This document shows, piece by piece, positions 27,845 through 37,269 of a stretch of DNA of 64,000 nucleotides; within the stretch, counting starts at the first letter, position 1; the number at the start of each line of letters is the position of its first letter. The DNA is taken from NCBI GenBank assembly GCA_000496475.1, contig AYMW01000002.1, positions 682,001 to 746,000 of the forward strand. Reading direction: 5' to 3'. Below the pieces are notes generated by a model. That model did not search any database. It was not told where the DNA came from and worked only from the letters and a program-made list of their open reading frames with translations. This DNA comes from Betaproteobacteria bacterium MOLA814 (GTDB taxonomy: Bacteria > Pseudomonadota > Gammaproteobacteria > Burkholderiales > Burkholderiaceae_C). A program made the position numbers and the translations under genes.

Positions 27845-30675
27845 GCTGCACCTCCTTGCGTGCTGGCAGGTGACGCTTCACCCTCACGAGAGGCCGAGCC
27901 CAACACACTGAGGGTTAGTAACGTAGCACCCACCACGGTCAGATAGACGCCAAGATCAAACAATGCGGCAGTGGCGAGGGGCAACTCACCCAACCAACCC
28001 ACCACCGGATGGCCAAACGCGCTGGTTAAGAACGGATACCCCACAACAAAGGCACCCACACCGGTGAGGCCTGCTATGCCCAAGCCTGCGCCAATCCAGC
28101 GCACAAAACGCCGCCCAGAATGGACATGCATCAGCCATTCGGCCCGCGCCTGGCCCAGCGCCATGAACTGCAGCACCAATGCCACCGCAGTGATCAGGCC
28201 TGCAATAAAGCCGCCGCCTGGCAGGTTGTGTCCACGCATGAAGATGTACATAGAAAACACCATAGCCAGTGGAAGCACCACAGAGGCCGCCACGCGCAAC
28301 AGCAACGGTTGTTCAGCAAAAGCCCAGAGACGGCCTGAGCCGTCAACACCGCCGCGGCGAGTACGCCACCCATCCATCAAGGCCAACACGCCTAAGGCGG
28401 CGATGGCAAGCACCGTGATCTCGCCCCAGGTGTCGTAACCGCGGAAGTCCACCAATATCACGTTGACCACGTTGGATCCGCCACCTTTGGTCACAGCCTG
28501 CTCAAGGAAAAACCAAGAAATGCTGTCGTGGTCGCGGGTCATGAAGATCCAAGCCAACCAGGCCATGCTTGCACCTGCGGCCAAGGCCAGGGCAGCATCG
28601 CGGGTTTTACGGGCTGTACTCGACTCACGCGGAGTGGTCTGCGGCAACAGCGCCAGGCCCATCAGCAAAAGTACTGTAGACACAATTTCCACTGACAGCT
28701 GCGTCAGCGCCAAATCTGGGGCCGACAAGGATACAAAGGTCAGGGCGACAACCAAGCCCACAACACCCACCAGCACCACGGTGCGGAATCGCTGGTGATG
28801 GCCCACCACCAGCGCCGCACAAGTACCCAGTAGCAGCAGCCACACGACAACAGCCACTGCATTGGCGGGCATCAAAACACGTTCTCCGGCACTGATACCG
28901 CTGAACAGCAAAGGGCCTGAAGCCGCGACTATGGCCGCACCTACCAGCAAGGCCAAATAACGTTGCAACGAGCTGTTTTCCAAACCCAAGGTTAAGCGTC
29001 CGGCCAGAGAGAACAAGCCGTTGATGCCTGCGTCAAATACCTGTCGTCCGGTGGCGCGTCCAAACCACGCTTCAGAGCTGATGCCATGCAAGCGCTTGTT
29101 GCGCGCCAAGCTTCGGTACAGCACAAAACCGAGCACCAAAGCCATGGCGCTCATGAGCAACGGCAAGTTAAAGCCGTGCCAAATAGACAAATGGTAATCC
29201 GGCAAGGGCTGACCAGTCATGGCCGTGGCGGCCACGTGGACCAACGGGCCAAAGGTGAGGCTTGGAAATAGGCCCACCACCACACACATGGTGACCAAGC
29301 CGATCGTGGGTAACTTCATGCCCAACGGGGGTTCATGCGGATGTTTGTTGTCGACATCGCCCAACTTACCGTTGAAGTAAGTGTCGTGCACCATACGCAG
29401 AGAGTAGGCCACGCTGAACACACCCGCCAACGTCACCAGCGCGGGCACTGCCCATGCCCATAGGCCCTGTGTGCCAGTCACTGCTTCTGTAAAGAACATT
29501 TCTTTGGACAAGAAACCGTTGGTCAACGGCACCCCAGCCATGGACGCTGCAGCGACCATGGTCAACGTAGCGGTGAAGGGCATAAAGGACCACAGCCCCC
29601 CCAACTGACGCATGTCGCGCGAGTGGGTTTCGTGGTCAATGATGCCCGCAATCATGAACAAGGACGCTTTAAACGTGGCGTGGTTCAGCACATGGAACAC
29701 AGCGCCGACAGCGGCCAGCGGTGAACCCAAGCCCACCATAAACATGATCAATCCCAAATGACTGACAGTGGAATAAGCCAGCAAAGCTTTCAGATCGTGT
29801 TTGAACAGCGCAATAAAAGCCGCAAACAGCATGGTGATAAGGCCTGTGCCGCTGACCAACACCTCAAACCAGCCTGAGCCGGCCAAAATGGGGTACAAGC
29901 GCATAAGTAAAAACACGCCGGCCTTGACCATGGTGGCCGAATGCAGGTAGGCCGATACTGGCGTAGGCGCAGCCATGGCGTCAGGCAGCCAAAAGTGAAA
30001 CGGGAACTGGGCGCTCTTGGTAAAAGCACCTACCAAAATCAGTAGCAAGGCAGGCAGGAACATGGCGTGCGCTTGAATCTCGCCAGCCTTGGTGGCCAGC
30101 ACGCTGATCTCGTAGCTGCCACCAATTTGGCCTAACAACACGAACCCCCCTAGCATCGCCAAGCCACCGCCGCCAGTAACGGCCAAAGCTTGGCGGGCGC
30201 CAGCGCGGGCGTCAGGCCGGTGGCCCCAGTAGCCCACCAACAAGAAAGAAGAAATACTGGTCAACTCCCAGAACACCACGAGCACCAGCAGGTTGTCAGA
30301 CAGCACGATGCCCAGCATGGCGGCCATGAACAACATCATCAAACTGAAAAATTTAGGCGTCGAGTCTTCAGGCGCTAGGTAATAGGCCGCATACAGCACG
30401 ATGCACAGGCCAATGAACAAAATCAGGCCCGCAAACATCAGCGACAGGCCGTCCAAACGGAATGTGATGTTCAAGCCCAAAGATGGGACCCATGTCCAGT
30501 GCTCCATGACGGGCGAACCACTGAACACCACCGGTGCGTGCCACACCAGAATGGCCAAACTGCTGGCGGTGATAGCCGCTGCTACAGCAGCGATCAATAC
30601 ACGGCGGTGGGCACCGCCGATGGCAGTCAGTAGCGTACCCAGCAACAAGGGCAATAAAACAACAAGTAACAGCAC
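27841..30675 (-). CDS. mrpA: Mrp cation/proton antiporter, fused subunits A and B
   Basis: A 944-aa fusion. Residues about 1-510 are the NuoL-like proton_antipo domain (VVFWELTSISSFLLVGYW; FHFWLPDAMAAPTPVSAYLHSATMVKAGVFLL). A DUF4040-type segment (LVGVVGLVVALTFVSLSAPDLALTQ) follows near 650, and the last 140 residues are MnhB (FSMYIFMRGHNLPGGGFIAGL). Fused MrpA-B is the group 2 arrangement. It leads mrpC through mrpG with 4-bp (1-bp for C/D) overlaps. The complex exchanges Na+ (or K+) for protons, supporting growth in salt or alkali. Only 29 bp separate it from rmuC upstream. Confidence 0.95.
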   Translation of the reverse strand: MLLLVVLLPLLLGTLLTAIGGAHRRVLIAAVAAAITASSLAILVWHAPVVFSGSPVMEHWTWVPSLGLNITFRLDGLSLMFAGLILFIGLCIVLYAAYYLAPEDSTPKFFSLMMLFMAAMLGIVLSDNLLVLVVFWELTSISSFLLVGYWGHRPDARAGARQALAVTGGGGLAMLGGFVLLGQIGGSYEISVLATKAGEIQAHAMFLPALLLILVGAFTKSAQFPFHFWLPDAMAAPTPVSAYLHSATMVKAGVFLLMRLYPILAGSGWFEVLVSGTGLITMLFAAFIALFKHDLKALLAYSTVSHLGLIMFMVGLGSPLAAVGAVFHVLNHATFKASLFMIAGIIDHETHSRDMRQLGGLWSFMPFTATLTMVAAASMAGVPLTNGFLSKEMFFTEAVTGTQGLWAWAVPALVTLAGVFSVAYSLRMVHDTYFNGKLGDVDNKHPHEPPLGMKLPTIGLVTMCVVVGLFPSLTFGPLVHVAATAMTGQPLPDYHLSIWHGFNLPLLMSAMALVLGFVLYRSLARNKRLHGISSEAWFGRATGRQVFDAGINGLFSLAGRLTLGLENSSLQRYLALLVGAAIVAASGPLLFSGISAGERVLMPANAVAVVVWLLLLGTCAALVVGHHQRFRTVVLVGVVGLVVALTFVSLSAPDLALTQLSVEIVSTVLLLMGLALLPQTTPRESSTARKTRDAALALAAGASMAWLAWIFMTRDHDSISWFFLEQAVTKGGGSNVVNVILVDFRGYDTWGEITVLAIAALGVLALMDGWRTRRGGVDGSGRLWAFAEQPLLLRVAASVVLPLAMVFSMYIFMRGHNLPGGGFIAGLITAVALVLQFMALGQARAEWLMHVHSGRRFVRWIGAGLGIAGLTGVGAFVVGYPFLTSAFGHPVVGWLGELPLATAALFDLGVYLTVVGATLLTLSVLGSASREGEASPASTQGGAA

Positions 30676-30704
30676 GGTCGGTTGGCCCTTTTAAACAGGC
30701 TCGA

Positions 30705-32201
30705 TTATAGAAGGTTGGGTGCCCTTGTAACTGACTGCTCGCCATTGGCCGCGCGGGGTTCTGAGGTATCACCTGAGACATCGATGAAAGCATCACCTGC
30801 GGCATCAGAATTCAACACGACTTGGGCCTGCTCGGTCGGCAAAGCCTCTACATGGCGCAACGCCCTGTCCATGGCTCGGGTTCGTGCTTGGGCATTGTCG
30901 ATGGTGTTGAGCATCGTTTGGGTTTGGCTTTTCACCTTGGCCAATACGCCACCAAATTTACCAAACTCCGTTTTGACGGCACCCAATACTTGCCACACCT
31001 CACTTGAACGCTTTTCAAGTGCCAAGGTTCTAAAACCCATCTGAAGCGAGTTCAGCATGGCCATGAGCGTGGTTGGCCCAACGATGGTGACCCGGTACTC
31101 ACGCTGCAGAAGTTCCAGCAAGCCTGACACACGCAGCACCTCGGCATACAAACTCTCGGTTGGTAAAAACATAACAGCGAAGTCGGTGGTGTATGGCGGC
31201 TCCACATACTTCTCGCTCATGGACTTGGCCTCGGATTTGATGCGTGCGGCCAAGTCTTTGGTAGCAGCGGCAACAGCAACTGGGTTGGCCTGCTCCTGCG
31301 CTTCCAGCAAACGCTCATAGTCTTCAGTTGGAAATTTAGCGTCGACTGGCAGCCACACTGGCGTGCCGTCATCGCTGCGCCCGGGCATGCGAATGGCAAA
31401 GTCAACCAGGTTGCGACTTCCAGGCTTGGTCATCACCTGCTCGGCATATTGATCAGGCGCCATGACCTCCTCTAACAAAGACTTCAGCTGCGCCTCGCCA
31501 AACATGCCTCTGTTTTTCACGTTGGACAGTAAATGCTTCAAGTCGCCCACACCTTGGGCCAGCACTTGCATCTCACCCAAGCCTTTGTGTACCTGCTCCA
31601 AACGGTCGGCCACTTGTTTGAAGCTTTCACCCAGCCGCTGGTGCAATGTGGCTTGCAGCTTTTCATCGACCACGGCACGCATTTCGTCAAGCTTGGCCGC
31701 ATTGCCTTGTTGCAATTGCATCAGCTGCGTATCCAGCGTGGTGCGCACCTCACCCATGCGTCTGGCATTGGTCTCACTCATGGCATTGAGGTTGTTGGTC
31801 AGCGTGTCGGCCATGTGGCTTTGCAAGGCAGTGAGTTGTTTGGCGAACGCATCCATTTGGGCGTTCTGTGTCCTTGTGGCTTGAGCGGTTTGCTCCAGCA
31901 GTGCTGTTTGAAACTGCACCAAGGTTTGAGACAGCTCAGCTCTTGCGATACGAGAGCTGTCGCTCACATCTTGACGCACGTTGCGCTCCAAGTTGGCCAC
32001 TTGAGCTGCCAAAGCCGTGTTGATCTGTGTTTGTGTGCCACGCTCAACCTGCGCCAGCCTCAACAGCTCGGCGACGCCGACCTCAATACCGCTTAAACGA
32101 CGCCACACCAGCCCAACCACGGCGGCAATCACGGCCAACAACAGCGCAGCTGCAAGACCATTCCACGCAAGTAGGGCTGTTAAAACGCCAGCAAGGCTCA
32201 T
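30705..32201 (-). CDS. rmuC: RmuC-family DNA recombination protein
   Basis: A 498-aa protein. One N-terminal membrane anchor (LAAALLLAVIAAVVGLVWRR) is followed by a long coiled coil (about residues 40-200) and the RmuC nuclease-like domain (RGMFGEAQLKSLLEEVM, then VWLPVDAKFPTEDYERLLEA). RmuC limits inversions and rearrangements in E. coli. ATG 32201 is used; ATG 32210 is equally open. It lies 29 bp upstream of mrpA on the same strand, so it may be cotranscribed with an unrelated operon. Confidence 0.92.
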   Translation of the reverse strand: MSLAGVLTALLAWNGLAAALLLAVIAAVVGLVWRRLSGIEVGVAELLRLAQVERGTQTQINTALAAQVANLERNVRQDVSDSSRIARAELSQTLVQFQTALLEQTAQATRTQNAQMDAFAKQLTALQSHMADTLTNNLNAMSETNARRMGEVRTTLDTQLMQLQQGNAAKLDEMRAVVDEKLQATLHQRLGESFKQVADRLEQVHKGLGEMQVLAQGVGDLKHLLSNVKNRGMFGEAQLKSLLEEVMAPDQYAEQVMTKPGSRNLVDFAIRMPGRSDDGTPVWLPVDAKFPTEDYERLLEAQEQANPVAVAAATKDLAARIKSEAKSMSEKYVEPPYTTDFAVMFLPTESLYAEVLRVSGLLELLQREYRVTIVGPTTLMAMLNSLQMGFRTLALEKRSSEVWQVLGAVKTEFGKFGGVLAKVKSQTQTMLNTIDNAQARTRAMDRALRHVEALPTEQAQVVLNSDAAGDAFIDVSGDTSEPRAANGEQSVTRAPNLL

Positions 32202-32402
32202 GCTAAACATCCATTCAAAGAGCTACAAACATGCAAGCCACACGCCTCAACCACTTGCTTGCCAGTCGCATCAAGGCGCTGGTTAATCGTGGCCAAGGTT
32301 CCCGGACTTATGGCTAGTGCCACCAACAGGGCTGGTGTGGTCATGGGTAACGACAATCTTTAAAAACAAAACCGATCGGGTTAAAAGAGCCTCAATGACT
32401 GG

Positions 32403-33134
32403 TTAGTCCAACCAGGTTGTAAATTCAGTGGCGCTCACGCGTGGTGTGTAGAAAGTGTTCACGGATGCTGTCTCGTCAATGTAGCCCAACGCCATGCCGC
32501 ACACCAGCATTTCGTTATCGCCTGCACCCACATGGGGCAGAATAATTTTGGCAAACCCGTTCCAAGCCGCTTGTGGGCAGGTGTGCAAACCGCACGCTCT
32601 GGCAGCCAACATAACCGTTTGCAGCAGCATGCCGTAGTCCAGCAAAGAGCCTTGACCCATCACGCGGTCTATGGTGAACATCAGGCCCACAGGAGCATCA
32701 AAAAACTTGTAATTGCGTTGGTGCTGCGCATGCATGGCGTCTTTGTCGCCTTTCACAATGCCCAGCAAACCATACAAGCTCCAGCCGTTTTCACGCCTGC
32801 GGTCAATAAAAGGGCTCACCCATTGTGTGGGGTAGTAGTCATAGGCCTCTCTGTACTGCTCAGCCAGACTGGGGTCGGCGCGCAACGCATCATGCGCGGC
32901 GCACACTTTATCCACCAGGCCAGCGCGCGACTCACCTTGCAACACATACACCTTCCAAGGCTGGGTGTTGGTGCCTGATGGGGCTCGGGTAGCGAGGTCC
33001 AAAATGTTGATGATGGTTTGCTTGTCGACAGGCTGCTGCGTAAATGCGCGCATGGACACACGGCTGCATATTGCTTGAGCAATGGTTTCGCACGCGGCGT
33101 TAACGGGCGCTGCAGGTTGTTGTTGTAGGCTCAT
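32403..33134 (-). CDS. Nitroreductase-family flavoprotein
   Basis: A 243-aa FMN-dependent oxidoreductase. The start at ATG 33132-33134 overlaps the stop of the upstream thioesterase gene (ATGA). FMN-binding signatures are SRVSMRAFTQQPV (about 28), RAPSGTNTQPWKVYVL (about 55) and DYGMLLQTVMLAARACGLHTCPQ (about 165). The family reduces nitro compounds, quinones or flavins; the real substrate is not evident. Translation coupled to a hotdog thioesterase is the only context clue. Confidence 0.9.
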   Translation of the reverse strand: MSLQQQPAAPVNAACETIAQAICSRVSMRAFTQQPVDKQTIINILDLATRAPSGTNTQPWKVYVLQGESRAGLVDKVCAAHDALRADPSLAEQYREAYDYYPTQWVSPFIDRRRENGWSLYGLLGIVKGDKDAMHAQHQRNYKFFDAPVGLMFTIDRVMGQGSLLDYGMLLQTVMLAARACGLHTCPQAAWNGFAKIILPHVGAGDNEMLVCGMALGYIDETASVNTFYTPRVSATEFTTWLD

Positions 33135-33661
33135 TTGTTGTGCTCCAAAAGCTGTAAAAGGGGGGGAGGCAAAGCGGTGGGACGCCGCGTTGTACGGTCT
33201 ACATAAACGTGAACAAACTCGCCCCACGCAGCTGTGCGCTGGCCGTCTTCGGCAAACAAGGCCACTTGGTAACGCACGCTGCTGCGCCCTGCGTGCAACA
33301 CGCGAATGCCAGCAGTGACCTGTTGTGGGAAAGCAATAGGTGCAAAGTAATGGCATTGGGTGTGCACCACCAGCCCGATGACGTGGCCATTGTGAATATC
33401 CAAGGCCTTGCCCTCGACCAGCCAGCCGTTCACCGCGGTGTCAAACCAGCTGTAATACACAACGTTGTTCACGTGACCGTAGACATCGTTGTCGGCCCAC
33501 CGCGTTTGTATAGGTCTGAACACCTTGAAATCGCTGCGCGCCAACGGTTGGAGACGCGCACTGCCAGCTGCGCTGGCATCTTGCGCGCTATCAGGGCTGG
33601 CTTGGCTGGCCAAGTCAGACGACTTGGAGGGCTCATGGAAGGCGGGGGTGGACTGTGACAT
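33131..33661 (-). CDS. Hotdog-fold acyl-CoA thioesterase (4-hydroxybenzoyl-CoA thioesterase type)
   Basis: A 176-aa protein from ATG 33659-33661. A low-complexity N-terminal stretch of about 40 residues precedes the hotdog domain, whose catalytic aspartate lies in TRWADNDVYGHVNNVVYYSWFDT. This is the YbgC/FadM/4HBT motif. It hydrolyses acyl-CoA thioesters; chain preference is unknown. Its stop overlaps the nitroreductase start. Confidence 0.9.
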   Translation of the reverse strand: MSQSTPAFHEPSKSSDLASQASPDSAQDASAAGSARLQPLARSDFKVFRPIQTRWADNDVYGHVNNVVYYSWFDTAVNGWLVEGKALDIHNGHVIGLVVHTQCHYFAPIAFPQQVTAGIRVLHAGRSSVRYQVALFAEDGQRTAAWGEFVHVYVDRTTRRPTALPPPLLQLLEHNK

Positions 33662-33730
33662 GTTGCAATTATGCAAGCCAGCCACCAACCAGTGCTGTCA
33701 CATAGCACAACGCTGCACGTCGCATTGCGC

Positions 33731-34663
33731 TCAATAGACTGCCCAATCTTGTGCCAGCGCAGCGGCCAGCGCGTAGGTCTGGGTTTGCACTTGAACCGTC
33801 ACAGCAATGTCGTTGCCATAGCCGCCGCCCATGGCGAACGCCAACGGCAAGCCCTTGGCCTTGGCCCAAGACATCACCGTTAAATCGCGCGCCCTGACGC
33901 CGGCGTCGCTGACCTTCAAGCGCCCTAGCCTGTCACCCTCGTGGATGTCTGCGCCGGCCAAGTACAACACCAGGTCTGGCGCGAAGCGGTTGTCCAATTG
34001 CGCCATGGCTTTATCAAGTGCCTCCAAATAAGTGTCATCGTCACAGCCGTCGGGAAGCGCCACATCCAAGTCGCTGGCCTCTTTGCGAAACGGAAAGTTT
34101 TTCTCGCCATGCATGGACAAGGTAAACACTGTAGGGTCGCGCGACAACACGTGCGCTGTGCCGTTGCCCTGGTGAACATCTAAATCAATGATGACCACTT
34201 GCATACCCGGTGCGCCGCGGCCTTTGTGTCGCCGCCACTCCATTTGCATCACGCGCGCTGCCACGCAGAAGTCGTTGAACACACAAAACCCCCCCCCTTT
34301 ATCGGCATAGGCATGGTGGGTACCACCTGCCAAGTTGGCGGCGATTCCTTGCGTCATGGCCACACGGGCCGCCGCCACGCTGGCACCAACAGAGCGACGC
34401 GCCCGTTCGGCCATGCCCAGCGACCATGGAAAGCCAATCTCTCGCTGCGCTGGCGCACTCAAACTGCCCGAAGCTACGCCCTGTATATAGGCTGGCGTGT
34501 GCACCAAAGCCAACTCGCCATCGGTCGCTGTAGGCGCTTGCTCGAAGTGCACGCTGGGCACACTATCCCGCACCGCATCGCGCAACATGGCGTACTTGGC
34601 CATGGGAAACCTGTGACCGGGCGGTAACGGCAACACAAAGTTGTCAGCATAAAAAGCTCTCAT
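33731..34663 (-). CDS. Histone-deacetylase-family protein (acetylpolyamine/acetoin deacetylase type)
   Basis: A 310-aa zinc hydrolase of the arginase/deacetylase fold. The zinc site is visible in IIDLDVHQGNGTAHV (about 153-166, Asp and His) and in AGADIHEGDRLG (Asp, about 238). The catalytic region GGTHHAYADKGGGFCVFND carries the His-His pair. Bacterial relatives act on acetylpolyamines, acetoin or unknown N-acetyl substrates, so the exact function is open. Confidence 0.9.
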   Translation of the reverse strand: MRAFYADNFVLPLPPGHRFPMAKYAMLRDAVRDSVPSVHFEQAPTATDGELALVHTPAYIQGVASGSLSAPAQREIGFPWSLGMAERARRSVGASVAAARVAMTQGIAANLAGGTHHAYADKGGGFCVFNDFCVAARVMQMEWRRHKGRGAPGMQVVIIDLDVHQGNGTAHVLSRDPTVFTLSMHGEKNFPFRKEASDLDVALPDGCDDDTYLEALDKAMAQLDNRFAPDLVLYLAGADIHEGDRLGRLKVSDAGVRARDLTVMSWAKAKGLPLAFAMGGGYGNDIAVTVQVQTQTYALAAALAQDWAVY

Positions 34664-34736
34664 ATACGCAGTAAGGGGGATCCATGTTGTTTAAAAAATA
34701 CAACTAAAAGCTGCAAAAAAGGCTAAAGTTGCAAAT

Positions 34737-34816
34737 ATGTTGCGGTGCAGCAAAAAAGTACTTGCAATAGTCGGTAGAAACCCTATACTTGGTGACATGT
34801 TGCAGCGCAGCAAAAA
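34737..34816 (+). promoter_or_regulatory. Twin 20-bp operator-like repeats flanking the phasin promoter (PhaR candidate)
   Basis: Near-identical elements ATGTTGC-N3-GCAGCAAAAA occur at 34737-34756 and 34797-34816, exactly 60 bp apart, differing only in the three central bases. Each holds TTGC-N6-GCAA symmetry. The first lies just upstream of the -35 and the second covers the expected start site. The PHA regulator PhaR is known to bind TGC-rich sites at phaP promoters and repress them, so these are good PhaR candidates; the assignment is inferred. Confidence 0.6.
34762..34789 (+). promoter_or_regulatory. Sigma-70 promoter of the phasin gene
   Basis: TTGCAA (34762-34767) and TATACT (34784-34789) are separated by 16 bp. 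Transcription should begin near 34796, about 105 nt upstream of the phasin start codon. The hexamers sit between the two operator-like repeats. Confidence 0.65.
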
Positions 34817-34901
34817 CCTAACAGCACAACCGCTCAAGGTCGCCGCCCTTCAACTACCTTGTCATTTGACTCAACCTTTTCAAATTGAATGGAGTATGAA
34901 T

Positions 34902-35444
34902 ATGCTAACCGCTGAACAAATCGCCGCCGCTCAAAAAGCAAACATCACCACCTTATTTGGTTTAACCACCAAAGCCTTCGAAGGCATGGAAAAGCTCATA
35001 GAGCTCAACGTCCAAGCCTCCAAAGCGGCCATAGCCGAAACCGCTGACAACGTGCAAGCCATCATGGGCGCTAAAGACGCCCAAGAGCTGTTAGCGCTGC
35101 AAGCTGCCTTGGTGCAGCCTTTGGCCGAAAAGACCGCTGCATACAGCCGTCATGTGTACGACATCACCTCCGGCGCCACCTCTGAGTTCAAGGCAGCTGC
35201 TGAAGCGCAATCTGCTGAAAGCCAGAAGAAATTCATGGCCGTTGTTGAAGACGCTGCCAAAAATGCCCCTGCCGGTTCTGAAACAGCTGTCGCCATGATG
35301 AAATCAACTGTCGCCGCTGCCAACAACGCCATCGAATCTGTACAAAAAGCCGTCAAGCAAGCTTCTGACATGGCCGAGACCAACATGAGCTCAATGGCAG
35401 CTACTGCGACACAAGCTACCAAAACCAGCGCACGCAAGCGTTAA
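34902..35444 (+). CDS. phaP: Phasin (PHA granule-associated protein)
   Basis: A 180-aa phasin that coats polyhydroxyalkanoate granules. ATG 34902 is chosen because GGAG lies 7 nt upstream; ATG 34896 is too close to it. The opening [20 protein letters not shown] and [22 protein letters not shown] are typical of the PhaP1/TIGR01841 family in Burkholderiales. The rest is alanine-rich amphipathic helix with a lysine/arginine-rich tail (TKTSARKR). It is monocistronic with its own promoter and terminator. PHA synthase genes are not in the window. Confidence 0.95.
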   Translation: MLTAEQIAAAQKANITTLFGLTTKAFEGMEKLIELNVQASKAAIAETADNVQAIMGAKDAQELLALQAALVQPLAEKTAAYSRHVYDITSGATSEFKAAAEAQSAESQKKFMAVVEDAAKNAPAGSETAVAMMKSTVAAANNAIESVQKAVKQASDMAETNMSSMAATATQATKTSARKR

Positions 35445-35551
35445 TCAGGTGAACTAATTCACCGTGCTGTGGCTCATACCCAGTATGGTTACAAGTTGTC
35501 TCCTCGAGTCTCGTGTGAACCAAGCGCTGCTTGGTTAACCAGACTCCTTAG

Positions 35552-35588
35552 CCCGCCTCACGGTTGATCCGTTAGGCGGGTTTTTTTT
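35552..35588 (+). terminator. Rho-independent terminator after the phasin gene
   Basis: CCCGCCT (35552-35558) pairs with AGGCGGG (35574-35580), with a further CGG/CCG pair inside, and eight T follow (35581-35588). It lies about 110 bp past the phasin stop and just before the convergent murB end. Confidence 0.85.
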
Positions 35589-35608
35589 GGTGCGTACGGC
35601 ATTCGATG

Positions 35609-36691
35609 TCAGACCACTTCAGGCTCGGGCTCCAACATGATGCCAAAGCGCTCAAACACGCTGGTCTGAATGGCCTTGGCCAAGGTCATGACTTCGCCAC
35701 CACTGACTGGGTTATCTGCCGAACCTTTGTTGATCAGCACCAAAGCCTGTTTGTCGTACACGCCGGCCAAGCCAACTGTTTTGCCTCGCCAGCCGCAAGC
35801 ATCAATCAACCAGCCCGCAGCCAGCTTGATACGCCCATCTGCCAATGGATAATGCACCACATTGGGCTCGCGCCCAATGATGTCGTTGCATTGGTCTTCA
35901 GTGACCGTTGGGTTTTTAAAGAAACTACCTGCGTTGCCAATAACCTTGGGATCAGGCAGCTTGGCGCTGCGTATGGCGACCACCCAATCAAGGACTTGCT
36001 GGGCGCTGGGCTCGGTGATGCCGGTTTGCTCAACTTTGCGTTGCAAGTCCAAGTAAGACAGTGTCGGCGTCCAAGCCTTGGGCAGCGCGAACCGCACGTG
36101 TGTGATGGCAGCGCGCCCTTTTAAACCCATGGCATGTTGACTGGCCGGCGCATGCTTGAACACGGAATCACGGTATGCAAATGCACACTGCGCGGCATTG
36201 AGCGTGAAGGCATGGCCCGTGCGTAAATCAATGGCATCAAGTTCATGAAAGCTGTCTTGCAACTCCACCCCATAAGCGCCAATGTTTTGGACAGGCGAAG
36301 CGCCCACCTTGCCAGGTATCAAGGCTAAATTCTCAAGACCAAACCAACCCTGTGCCACCGTCCAGCACACAAACTCATGCCAATCCACCCCTGCACCTGC
36401 TTGCACCACCCAATGTTTGTCGGTCTCACTCACCAAAGAAACCCCGGCAATCTCAATTTTTAGCACCACCGCCTGCACGTCGGCAGACAGCACAATGTTG
36501 CTCCCCCCACCCAGTACAAAAACCCCTCTACCCAGGCCACGCTGGGCACTCATCCAATCGCTGGTCACCAGCGCTTGCAAGCTGTGCTTGGAATCGACCA
36601 CTGCAAGGTCGCGCGCGCGCGCGGCAATCCCAAAGGTGTTGAACGGCTGCAAAGAAACGTTGTTGTGCACTAACATTGGGGGCTTATACAT
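35609..36691 (-). CDS. murB: UDP-N-acetylenolpyruvoylglucosamine reductase
   Basis: The FAD enzyme producing UDP-MurNAc for peptidoglycan. ATG 36689-36691 (MYKPPMLVHNN) gives 360 aa; the start further upstream would overlap divergent yajQ. It is the type I (E. coli-like) form: FNTFGIAARARDLAVV and VLGGGSNIVLS bind FAD, SPVQNIGAYGVEL and YRDSVFK carry active-site residues, and GNAGSFFKNP holds the catalytic serine. The C-terminal AGWLIDACGWRGK is standard. Confidence 0.96.
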   Translation of the reverse strand: MYKPPMLVHNNVSLQPFNTFGIAARARDLAVVDSKHSLQALVTSDWMSAQRGLGRGVFVLGGGSNIVLSADVQAVVLKIEIAGVSLVSETDKHWVVQAGAGVDWHEFVCWTVAQGWFGLENLALIPGKVGASPVQNIGAYGVELQDSFHELDAIDLRTGHAFTLNAAQCAFAYRDSVFKHAPASQHAMGLKGRAAITHVRFALPKAWTPTLSYLDLQRKVEQTGITEPSAQQVLDWVVAIRSAKLPDPKVIGNAGSFFKNPTVTEDQCNDIIGREPNVVHYPLADGRIKLAAGWLIDACGWRGKTVGLAGVYDKQALVLINKGSADNPVSGGEVMTLAKAIQTSVFERFGIMLEPEPEVV

Positions 36692-36762
36692 TTCGAAATT
36701 GTCGCAGGGTTTGAGCGCCACAGTTGCGCAGTCCTGTCTGACATCAACAAGAGAAAACCACA

Positions 36763-37248
36763 ATGCCATCATTTGACGCCGTCATGGACCCAGACTTGGT
36801 CGAAGTTAAAAACGCCATCGACCAATGTGCCCGCGAAATTGGCACCCGCTTCGACTTCAAAGGCACATCAGCTGCCATTGAGCTCAAAGACAAAGAAATA
36901 ACACTAACTGGCGACGCCGACTTTCAACTCAATCAGATTGACGACGTTTTGCGCAACAAGCTGGCCAAACGCGGCGTAGATGTACGTTTTTTGGACATGG
37001 GCAAGATTGAAAAAATTGGCGGCGACAAAGTCAAGCAAATCATCACCGTACGCAGCGGTATCGCGACTGAAGACGGGAAAAAAATTCAACAAGCCATAAA
37101 AGCCAGCAAAATTAAAGTGCAAGGCTCTATCCAAGGAGACAGCGTACGTGTCAGCGGCACCAAACGTGACGACTTGCAAGCCGCCATGGCGGTTATCAAG
37201 TCAGAGCTGCCTGAACTGCCATTGAGCTTCAATAACTTTCGAGACTGA
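36763..37248 (+). CDS. yajQ: YajQ-family nucleotide-binding protein
   Basis: A 161-aa protein of the UPF0234 family. The conserved opening [20 protein letters not shown] and the RFDFKGT segment are present, and the end [10 protein letters not shown] is typical. Relatives in Xanthomonas and Pseudomonas bind cyclic di-GMP and modulate transcription; this is known for the family, not shown here. It is divergent from murB with a 71-bp shared region. Confidence 0.95.
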   Translation: MPSFDAVMDPDLVEVKNAIDQCAREIGTRFDFKGTSAAIELKDKEITLTGDADFQLNQIDDVLRNKLAKRGVDVRFLDMGKIEKIGGDKVKQIITVRSGIATEDGKKIQQAIKASKIKVQGSIQGDSVRVSGTKRDDLQAAMAVIKSELPELPLSFNNFRD

Positions 37249-37269
37249 GTTCAACCGGCTACACACTAT

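Noticed and set aside
36692-36772. N-terminal extension of MurB to 36772
   Set aside because: It would overlap the divergent yajQ start, and its sequence ([13 protein letters not shown]) is not found in MurB proteins.
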